A stretch of DNA of 31,304 nucleotides from JARROD01 sp037384225 (lineage in GTDB: Bacteria > Pseudomonadota > Gammaproteobacteria > Pseudomonadales > Cellvibrionaceae), in assembly GCA_037384225.1 (NCBI GenBank), contig JARROD010000170.1:1-31304 (forward strand), in the 5' to 3' direction. How positions within the stretch are numbered: position 1 is the first letter of the stretch; each line of letters starts with the position of its first letter. Both the position numbers and the translations under genes were made by a program. The notes under the pieces are model-generated. The model worked only from the letters and a program-made list of their open reading frames with translations, was not told where the DNA came from and did no database searches. Positions 25,514 to 31,304 of this stretch are shown here, in pieces.

Positions 25514-25859
25514 TTACGTGTACTTTATCACGGCCATCGTCAGCCGCGATATACAACTGAGTTTGCCCCGTTCATCCTCGATACGGATTTCCCAGACCTG
25601 GCTGGTGCGCCCCCTATAAGCAAGCCGCGCGGTTCCGGTGACCACACCCGAGGTGACGCCGCGAACATGGTTGGCATTGACTTCCTGGCCGACAGCGAAA
25701 TACTCACGGGTATCCAGTAGCAGCATGGCGCCGGTACTGCCCAGGGTTTCTGCCAGATATTTCGGTGAAGGCTATACCCAGGTGGTCGGTAATGGTGCCT
25801 TTGCTTGCTTCGTTGAGTTGTTCTGGAGTAATGGTGTTCAGCCAGATGGGGCTATCCAT
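25514..25859 (-). pseudogene. PaaI/YdiI-type hotdog thioesterase with active-site deletion
   Basis: The ATG at 25859 overlaps the stop of the metallo-hydrolase gene (ATGGATAG), implying translational coupling. The first part reads MDSPIWLNTITPEQLNEASK ... HLGIAFTEIS, a normal N-terminus for acyl-CoA thioesterases of the YdiI/EntH/MenI group. At about 25755 it jumps into another frame that reads LAETLGSTGAMLLLDTREYF and VNANHVRGVTSGVVTGTARL, then WEIRIEDERGKLSCISRLT, the normal C-terminal half. Roughly 25-30 residues between them, including the expected QPxGxxHGG active-site segment, are missing and the frame is shifted. The gene therefore cannot make a working enzyme. Confidence 0.85.
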
Positions 25860-26514
25860 AGTTCTTGTCTGCTACAAATGGGTTCGTTTTTCGTTCGTGT
25901 CCAAACGTTGACATGGGGCCGTGACCGGGGATAAAAGCAACATCATCGCCCAGTGGCCAGAGCTGCTCGCGTATGGAGGTGATCAAGGTATTGTAGTCGC
26001 CTTTGGGAAAGTCCGTTCGCCCTATGGAGCCCTGAAACAGTACGTCGCCGACCAGCGCCAAGTTTGAATCGCGGTGGAAAAAAATCACGTGCCCCGGCGT
26101 GTGTCCGGGGCAGTGCCGCACGTCCAGGGTCAGGTTTCCGACTTTGACGGTATCTCCCTGATGCAACCAGCGTTGGGGGGAAAACGTTTCTGGTGTGGGA
26201 AATCCCATCATCTGTGCCTGGGAGGGAAACAGGTCAATCCAGAACTGGTCGTCGGGGTGTGGTCCTTCAATCGGCAATTGCCGGCGCCGGGCCAACTCCC
26301 CGGTTCCGCCGGCGTGGTCCAGGTGGGCGTGTGTCAGAAGAATCTTTTCCAATTGCACATGCTTGGCTTCCACTACCTGTTCAATGCGCTCCAGGTCACC
26401 TCCCGGGTCGACTACAGCAGCTTTCATTGTTTCATCACACCACAGCAGAGTGCAGTTTTGTTGGAAGGGAGTCACAGGGATAATCTGGTATTTCAGCATG
26501 GTTGGTTCCGCCAT
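25852..26514 (-). CDS. Metallo-beta-lactamase-fold hydrolase (YcbL/GloB-like)
   Basis: Cytosolic binuclear metal hydrolase of 220 residues. Motifs: THAHLDHAGG (the HxHxDH metal site, near residue 61), the third His in HCPGHTPGH, the bridging Asp in ALVGDVLFQGSIGRTDFP, and the last His in FIPGHGP. The length and the GSIGRTD loop match E. coli YcbL and related type II glyoxalases, which hydrolyse S-lactoylglutathione or similar thioesters. Starts at 26514 and 26499 (MLKYQIIPV, the more typical family N-terminus with GGCGGA upstream) are both possible. It shares an 8-bp overlap with the following thioesterase remnant, so the two once formed an operon. Confidence 0.92.
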   Translation of the reverse strand: MAEPTMLKYQIIPVTPFQQNCTLLWCDETMKAAVVDPGGDLERIEQVVEAKHVQLEKILLTHAHLDHAGGTGELARRRQLPIEGPHPDDQFWIDLFPSQAQMMGFPTPETFSPQRWLHQGDTVKVGNLTLDVRHCPGHTPGHVIFFHRDSNLALVGDVLFQGSIGRTDFPKGDYNTLITSIREQLWPLGDDVAFIPGHGPMSTFGHERKTNPFVADKNYG

Positions 26515-26607
26515 TATTGAGCCAGGTTCGTTGAGCCGGGTGAGTCGCAGTGGACTATTATTACACAGCTATCCGATAAACTGGAGTGATGCTCTGAGGC
26601 TGCCCAG

Positions 26608-27939
26608 TCAAATAACGCTCGCCCGATTATTTCGTGGCCAGCTGACGATAAAGCGGGCACCGCCGAGTGTGGAGCCCGATGCAGAAACCTTGCCTCCGTG
26701 CCATTCGACGATGCGTTTGACGATTGCCAGACCGAGTCCAAATCCATCGTGGGCCTGCTTGGATTGCTCGATACGCACAAATGAATTAAAGATGCGTTCC
26801 CAGTCTTGCTGGGGTACGCCGGGACCATCGTCTTCCACACTCAGGCGGTAGATATCGCCGTTAACGGCGAAAGTAACCCGTATTTGTTTTTTGGCGTATT
26901 TGGCAGCATTGTACAACAGGTTTTTCACCACCCTTTCCATCAGATGTCCATCGCAGACTACATTGTCAACATCATCGGGCGCGCAGAGCGCGAATTGCAA
27001 CTCCGGCCGGTTTTGCTGCCTACCGGTATAATCCATATGATCGATGATTGAGCGAATGACCTCGGTAAAGTTATGTGGGGTCAGGTTCAGAGCGAAGTCG
27101 GCTCGTTCCAGTACCGCGTAGTCCAGAGTAGCCGAGGCGAGCGCGTCCATTTCCGCAATATCTTCTTTAATATTGGCCATATTTCCCTGTAATCGTTCAA
27201 GGGAGTTGGCGTTTTCAGCCATTGCCAGTTCAAATTTCATGCGCGCGAGAGGGGTTTTTATTTCATGGGAGACTGCGTTTGACATGTCTTTGTGGGAATT
27301 GATCAACCCCTCAATGCGTTGTGCCATTTTTTGAAAGGCACTGGCCAGAGGGTAAATCTGCGCACCGGGTTTTATGCCGAGGTCAAATTGCCAGTTGTGA
27401 TCGCCAAATCGGCGTGTTGCTTCTTCAAGTACTTTTAGATCTCTGGAAAGGGGCCAGACCCAAATCATGATCACCAGGGCGATGGCGGCATAAAACACCA
27501 GACGTAAAATCCATTCGAGTGTGCTGACGTCGGTGGGTTGATACTGTTTGAGCCCAATTACTTTTTCCGTTGCGCCGACTTTTTTCAGTACTATCCACTG
27601 GTTGTGTTCACCCTGCATGTGGGCTATCTCGCCTTCCCGGAGTTTGTCGGTAACACTGTCGCCGGATAGCTCTTTGAATTCGAAAACCAGGATTTCCAGT
27701 GGGGTGGCGTGGGATAATTCTTCGACGTAGCCGCTCCAGCGCTCGGGGGACAGGTTCACGAGCCGGTGCTCCAATACGAGCAGAGTATTATTGAGAGATG
27801 TTTCTTCGGCGGACTTATTGTCACCGTACAATTGCCATAATTTTTCCAGTCCCCAGCCGACGCCGATGAGCGTGGTCACTATAAGCAAGTAGAGCTGAAA
27901 AAACAGGCGAATCATAGAATACCAGCGCCTTGGAGACAC
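26608..27939 (-). CDS. Sensor histidine kinase, RstB-like
   Basis: Inner-membrane sensor kinase of 443 residues, likely partner of the adjacent regulator. Layout: first membrane helix (about 10-30), periplasmic sensor region of about 105 residues, second helix (LVFYAAIALVIMIWVWPL), HAMP segment, dimerisation domain with the phospho-acceptor His in MSNAVSHEIKTPLARMKFE, then the HATPase domain with N box NLLYNAAKYA, G1 VEDDGPGVP, F box and G2 GFGLGLAIVKRIVEWHGG. All catalytic boxes are intact. The short sensor region and N-terminus MIRLFFQLYLLI resemble RstB. The start may be GTG 27939 or ATG 27915. It ends a same-strand run of MipA/OmpV, DUF3019 and response-regulator genes, with 34 bp to the regulator gene. 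Confidence 0.93.
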   Translation of the reverse strand: MSPRRWYSMIRLFFQLYLLIVTTLIGVGWGLEKLWQLYGDNKSAEETSLNNTLLVLEHRLVNLSPERWSGYVEELSHATPLEILVFEFKELSGDSVTDKLREGEIAHMQGEHNQWIVLKKVGATEKVIGLKQYQPTDVSTLEWILRLVFYAAIALVIMIWVWPLSRDLKVLEEATRRFGDHNWQFDLGIKPGAQIYPLASAFQKMAQRIEGLINSHKDMSNAVSHEIKTPLARMKFELAMAENANSLERLQGNMANIKEDIAEMDALASATLDYAVLERADFALNLTPHNFTEVIRSIIDHMDYTGRQQNRPELQFALCAPDDVDNVVCDGHLMERVVKNLLYNAAKYAKKQIRVTFAVNGDIYRLSVEDDGPGVPQQDWERIFNSFVRIEQSKQAHDGFGLGLAIVKRIVEWHGGKVSASGSTLGGARFIVSWPRNNRASVI

Positions 27940-27973
27940 TTCCCTTCCAGGTTATCGGGCTATTGTCGGGTGA

Positions 27974-28678
27974 TTACCAAGCATCCGGCACAAATAGATA
28001 ACCCCGTCCCCAAACGGTTTTAATGCGGTAAGGTTTGTCAGTATTGTCATCCAGCTTTTTCCGCAGATGGGAAATTCTCACGTCGACAATTCTATCAAGA
28101 CCGTCATAGGGGCGATTGTAGAGACGTTGGTAGAGGGTTTCACGAGACTGAACCTCGCCGGCGCGAGCTGATAGCGCCAGTAGTAGGTCAAATTCGTGAC
28201 TGGACAGAGGAACTGTTTTTTCTTCCAGTTTGACGACTCTTCCGCCTTTGTTAATGGACAGGTTGCCAAAGCGAAGCTCATCGGTCTCGCACAGTGCCGA
28301 GGGGTCACAGCGTCGCAACAGGGTGTTGATCCTCGCCAATAGTATGCGGGGTTCAACCGGTTTGATGACATAATCATCAGCGCCGAGCTCGAGCCCCAGA
28401 ACCTGATCAAAATCACTGTTTCTGGCTGTCAGCATTAGGATCGGGCCGGTGAAAATCGGGCGCAGATCCTTACATATTTCAAAACCGTCCCGACCGGGCA
28501 GCATAAGATCGAGAATGATAAGGTCGGGATTATCTCGCTGTATGCGCCCGAGTACTCGGTCGCCATGGTTTTCAACGGCAATCTGAAATCCGTTCTCTGT
28601 TAAATAATTGCTTACCAATCCCGCCAGGCGAAAATCGTCCTCCACCAGCAAAATATTTGGTTTAATTGCCATATTCAT
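27974..28678 (-). CDS. OmpR-family response regulator, RstA-like
   Basis: DNA-binding response regulator of 234 residues. The receiver domain has acidic pocket Glu13-Asp14-Asp15, phosphorylation site Asp57 (LIILDLMLPG), Thr84 and Lys106 (ADDYVIKP). A winged-helix trans_reg_C domain follows (FGNLSINKGGRVVKLEEKTV, LSSHEFDLLLAL, then IVDVRISHLRKKLDDN and the RIKTVWGRGYLF wing). The domain set and the neighbouring kinase fit RstA/RstB. It begins 21 bp after the DUF3019 stop. It probably controls the MipA/OmpV-DUF3019 genes, an inference from the frequent clustering of these families in Gammaproteobacteria. ATGs at 28678 and 28672 are both usable. Confidence 0.94.
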   Translation of the reverse strand: MNMAIKPNILLVEDDFRLAGLVSNYLTENGFQIAVENHGDRVLGRIQRDNPDLIILDLMLPGRDGFEICKDLRPIFTGPILMLTARNSDFDQVLGLELGADDYVIKPVEPRILLARINTLLRRCDPSALCETDELRFGNLSINKGGRVVKLEEKTVPLSSHEFDLLLALSARAGEVQSRETLYQRLYNRPYDGLDRIVDVRISHLRKKLDDNTDKPYRIKTVWGRGYLFVPDAW

Positions 28679-28699
28679 ATTGATGTACTCGTGTTTTAC

Positions 28700-29170
28700 T
28701 TATTGGAACAGATCCCAGGGATGTCTGCGCCTGTGCCTGTACTCCCCTTCCCGCACTATACTTATCGTTTTGGATGCCACAAGTGACTGTGTTCTAGAAT
28801 CCCGCAATTCAACGGTTAGATCATTTTTGAACGCCAATTGTATACCGAAGTTCCCTTGTGAGTTTTGCTTCCAGCAGTGGTTGACATCCGGTCTGTTCAC
28901 GACTTTTAGGCAGAGGGATTGCTTGGCTTCAGATGTCCAGCTTATCCGAACCAGTGCTTTACAGCGAGGTTCATCTTTTGAGAGCGTGCAGAGCCGCGGA
29001 TTTAACTTGAGTTGAACCCGGTCTTCGTGGACTTCACTTGCTACTGCTGCGGCGTTGAAATAAACGTACGATATTAAAATGATTGGGAAAAAATAATTGT
29101 ATATAAAAAAACCGCAACGGCATTCCTTAAAAACTATATATCCCCCCGATGAACAGTGACAACACCTCAT
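28700..29170 (-). CDS. DUF3019-family protein, start unclear
   Basis: Small exported protein of the DUF3019 type. After a hydrophobic stretch ending near FNAAAVAS come VQLKLNPRLCTLSKDEPRCK, VRISWTSEAKQSLCLKV, WKQNSQGNFGIQLAF and VELRDSRTQSLVASKTISIV, with four or more Cys that may form disulfides. Function unknown; it is recurrently encoded with MipA/OmpV and two-component genes. The first in-frame ATG (29170) lies 44 bp inside the MipA/OmpV gene, has a poor ribosome site and gives an odd Cys-rich N-terminus. A better-looking ATG at 29123, next to AAGGA, is out of frame and would join the gene only if the 7-T run at 29105-29111 lost one T. It is either a coupled start, a frameshifted gene or a slippage-controlled one. 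Confidence 0.75.
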   Translation of the reverse strand: MRCCHCSSGGYIVFKECRCGFFIYNYFFPIILISYVYFNAAAVASEVHEDRVQLKLNPRLCTLSKDEPRCKALVRISWTSEAKQSLCLKVVNRPDVNHCWKQNSQGNFGIQLAFKNDLTVELRDSRTQSLVASKTISIVREGEYRHRRRHPWDLFQ

Positions 29171-29975
29171 TTTTGCTTACAATGGGGCTGTTGACAATTT
29201 CATTATCCAGCCTTTCGTAGTGACCGAATATTTTAAGGCTCCATTTGTTATTTAGCTGTGTCTCATAACCCAGTTTTAAAAATGGATTTACTGCTGAGCT
29301 GGGGGAGTATATTCCTTTTTCACCGTAATAATAATCAACTGCTTCGGCGCTTTTCCAGGTAGCTCCGATAGTTGCCGATAATACCCACAAGTCTTGTACG
29401 AGAGGCACTGCGGTTGCGAATCTGAATTCATTGCCGTGGTGCTCTCCGGTAATTTCGTGTAGGTAGCTTAATTGCATGCTGAAGTGGTCCAAACCATAGG
29501 TCCAGTCGAGACCGGCAAGGTAAGTGATATTGCGGTCACGGCTGGAATGCGCACTGGGTTGTTCATCCATAATCAAGGACTCTTCAGTACCCTCCCGGGC
29601 TTTCAAAGTATTGCCCATAAAAATGTTCTGTAAACTGTTACGGTGAAAGTACACCCTGTCATAATCCGGAGTGGCGATTAGATTAATTGAGTGATTAACA
29701 CTCTCGAATAATGTATAGCCTAGATCCAGGTTTTCCATGAAGAACCTTTCGCCATAATAACTGATTTGAGGCACAAAGATGAGCGGAATAGGATCACTAT
29801 CTTCGATTGGATTAGTTTTGGCACCCAAGCCAACAGCCAGCTCCAGATTCAGTTGGCCAATTTCAATACAGCGGTCGTGGCTGGGGGCACAGTTTTCCGC
29901 AGCAGATGTCGTTTGGGTTGTGAAGCATGTCGCTAAAATTATGGTATAGGATATTGCTGTAATATATGAACGCAT
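29127..29975 (-). CDS. MipA/OmpV-family outer-membrane protein
   Basis: Predicted outer-membrane beta-barrel of 282 residues with a signal peptide (about 1-25, cut near TSAAENC). The mature part opens with LNLELAVGLGAKTNPIEDSD and PLIFVPQISYYGERFFMENL, typical of the MipA/OmpV family, and continues as alternating amphipathic strands. It ends on SLFIGGIYSF with the C-terminal Phe recognised by the Bam machinery. Family members take part in murein-complex scaffolding, osmotic responses or peptide resistance; which applies here is unknown. It is the first gene of the minus-strand run with DUF3019, regulator and kinase. Confidence 0.88.
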   Translation of the reverse strand: MRSYITAISYTIILATCFTTQTTSAAENCAPSHDRCIEIGQLNLELAVGLGAKTNPIEDSDPIPLIFVPQISYYGERFFMENLDLGYTLFESVNHSINLIATPDYDRVYFHRNSLQNIFMGNTLKAREGTEESLIMDEQPSAHSSRDRNITYLAGLDWTYGLDHFSMQLSYLHEITGEHHGNEFRFATAVPLVQDLWVLSATIGATWKSAEAVDYYYGEKGIYSPSSAVNPFLKLGYETQLNNKWSLKIFGHYERLDNEIVNSPIVSKNEVLSLFIGGIYSF

Positions 29976-30119
29976 TGTTCAGGGTCCAAAAGATAAGTGA
30001 TCAAAGTCTCTAAATCAGTTTGCTCTTTATATCATCTTACCCTTTATATTGCTCATTAACGCTTTTGTCTGTTGATGTCTAGTGAAAAAGTGTGAAAAAC
30101 TGTAGGGTGATAAGCGTGG

Positions 30120-30962
30120 CTAGACGTCGCGTATAGCCACGTTACTGTTTTTTTGTTCTCCCTCCTCTCCCTCCTCCATCAAGCCGTGCAGCATGGCCAG
30201 GTAAACTGCGTTGGCCAACGTGGTTGCGCCGAGTGACTGTTTTGCGGCAGCCACATGTTTGTTGGCTGTATCTACGCTTATGCAAAGTTTGACCGCTGAT
30301 TCTTTTAGTGTGAGACCGTCTTTTGCCAGAATTGTCAGCAGTTTTAGCGGCTTAGGGGTTATGCTGGGTTCAGCCGCGAAGCTTTTATCCAAAAAGTGCC
30401 CCGAAAACATACCGAAACCAAAGTAGGCGATAGCCTCGGCGAGAAAGGGTATGATAATTTCAAATTGTTCAATTTTTCGCCTGAATTCGTCTTTAGAAGA
30501 TCCTCTGGAAAAAATACTCAATATCGCTTTGTGCGTATTGATGTGTGAAGTATGAGGTATGCAATAGCCATCGTGATAGCCCAGATTCGCGAGTAGCTTG
30601 AATTGTTTTTTGTTTCTTTCAAGGCGTTCGGAGGAAAATGGACAGAGGGTAATGTAGTTTTCGATCTCGGATTGAAATATAGGCGCACTGCTACCCTCGG
30701 CGTGCTCCAAAAAAAGGTCGCACTCGAAAAGGTTGTATTTTTGATATTGTTGCCGAACTCTATCCGGAAGCGTTGTGATACACCTTGTTGAAGGTGTGTT
30801 GAGCACGGTAAAAGTAAAATCTGAAAAGCCCAGTTGTGAAACCATAGCCAGTATTTTTTCTTTAAACTGTTTTACTGTTGTGCACTCCGAGAGCTGTGCG
30901 AGAAAGTTTCTCTCTCGGGACCCTTTCCGGTTTTCTTTTCTGGGAGGTGATTGATCCTGCAT
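30120..30962 (-). CDS. LuxR-type transcription regulator (solo), second copy
   Basis: A 280-residue paralogue of the regulator at 15836. The ligand-like domain (about 35-185) starts QLGFSDFTFTVLN, and the HTH (about 205-265) reads LLTILAKDGLTLKESAVKLC then SVDTANKHVAAAKQSLGATT. As in the other copy, Tyr61- and Asp70-equivalents survive (RQQYQKY, ECDLFLEHA) and both conserved Trp positions are replaced. Here, however, the late Gly of the ligand pocket is kept (YHDGYCIP). The linker and tail differ, with an acidic MEEGEEGEQKN end. AAGGAC six bases before the ATG gives a good start. It lies 144 bp upstream of the MipA/OmpV gene on the same strand, so it may control or be cotranscribed with that cluster. 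No LuxI is present. Confidence 0.88.
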   Translation of the reverse strand: MQDQSPPRKENRKGSRERNFLAQLSECTTVKQFKEKILAMVSQLGFSDFTFTVLNTPSTRCITTLPDRVRQQYQKYNLFECDLFLEHAEGSSAPIFQSEIENYITLCPFSSERLERNKKQFKLLANLGYHDGYCIPHTSHINTHKAILSIFSRGSSKDEFRRKIEQFEIIIPFLAEAIAYFGFGMFSGHFLDKSFAAEPSITPKPLKLLTILAKDGLTLKESAVKLCISVDTANKHVAAAKQSLGATTLANAVYLAMLHGLMEEGEEGEQKNSNVAIRDV

Positions 30963-30982
30963 TTTTTAGTCCTTGTTGATTA

Positions 30983-31011
30983 GGAACGGGCACGGAATAA
31001 CTTCCCGTTCC
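30983..31011 (-). promoter_or_regulatory. Inverted repeat in the 5' region of the second LuxR-type gene
   Basis: GGAACGGG and CCCGTTCC are a perfect 8-bp inverted repeat with a 13-bp spacer, about 20-50 bp before the ATG. TATAAG directly outside it (minus strand) could be part of a -10 box. It may be an operator for autoregulation or a leader hairpin. Confidence 0.5.
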
Positions 31012-31116
31012 TTATAATGTTAATAACTTCCTGAAATAATTTGGCTCTGTTCATCGTTTTGTCCATTGTCAGATTCACCCCAAACTGAACGATGACCACT
31101 TTGACGGGGCGACGTT

Positions 31117-31304
31117 ATGAGTAAAGGAAAAAAATTCAATTAGAATTTACGATCAAAATATTTCACTATTTATTAGCGAATGCCCTTGATTTTACGTTCA
31201 AACATAAAAAGTTTATTCGGTCTCAAGTAGAAAATGGTAGGTGTTATTCAATTGTTAGGCAACACCATGAATTGGCAGAAATAATCAATAAAAAAGCGGG
31301 ATTC
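31117..31304 (+). CDS. Partial open frame at the window edge, frameshifted start
   Basis: An ATG at 31117 gives MSKGKKFN and then a stop. If the 7-A run at 31128-31134 is slipped by one base, the frame becomes MSKGKKIQLEFTIKIFHYLL and stays open to the window end (NALDFTFKHKKF ... LAEIINKKAGF). No family is recognised in the 60 or so residues visible. It could be a broken gene, a slippage-controlled one, or chance in AT-rich DNA; the downstream sequence is needed. Confidence 0.35.

Noticed and set aside
1..31304. Search for tRNA, rRNA, integrase, transposase, toxin-antitoxin or CRISPR-Cas genes
   Set aside because: None recognised by eye; in particular no autonomous transposase accompanies the MITE-like elements, and no LuxI synthase accompanies the LuxR-type genes.

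Overview
The window looks like a chromosomal segment of a marine or biopolymer-degrading Gammaproteobacterium. Support comes from the gene types: a class II fumarase, SelO, an RstA/RstB-like two-component system next to MipA/OmpV and DUF3019 genes, a GH3 exo-beta-glucanase, an OPT peptide transporter, an M1 lipoprotein aminopeptidase and a lipase-foldase remnant. A cellulolytic marine order such as Cellvibrionales is an inference; no rRNA, tRNA or typing gene is present.

Layout. 1-6.2 kb: two-TM K+ channel with an RCK domain, secreted M1 aminopeptidase, SelO AMPylase. 6.2-7.7 kb: a repeat graveyard built from two element families. 7.7-11.3 kb: vanadium haloperoxidase-like exported enzyme, a decapitated lipase-chaperone pseudogene joined directly to a repeat, a thioredoxin-fold protein and a DUF4259-like protein. 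11.6-14.6 kb: GH3 exo-beta-glucanase with an upstream small membrane protein. 14.6-15.8 kb: long AT-rich non-coding region ending in an intrinsic terminator directly before a LuxR-type regulator. 16.9-17.5 kb: a complete MITE, a possible branched RNA structure and short repeats before a small J-domain protein. 18.0-22.7 kb: fumC with a near-consensus Fur box upstream, OPT transporter, and a small holin-like gene destroyed by a second MITE type. 22.7-26.5 kb: diguanylate cyclase, exported amidohydrolase, a deleted hotdog thioesterase and a metallo-beta-lactamase-fold hydrolase. 26.6-31.0 kb, all on the minus strand: RstB-like kinase, RstA-like regulator, DUF3019 protein, MipA/OmpV protein and a second LuxR-type regulator of the same unusual kind.

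Three themes stand out. First, at least three families of short non-autonomous repeats sit at gene borders, and two of them directly adjoin or interrupt broken genes; no transposase that could move them is visible. Second, three pseudogenes (lifO-like, holin-like, PaaI/YdiI-like thioesterase) show ongoing gene erosion. Third, two paralogous LuxR-type proteins without a LuxI synthase share a divergent ligand domain and HTH, and one sits behind a terminator and a repeat array. I see no clear defence island, CRISPR array or biosynthetic cluster. The strongest candidates for something undescribed are the LuxR-solo pair with its leader region, the repeat families, and the possible structured RNA at 17.13-17.22 kb.
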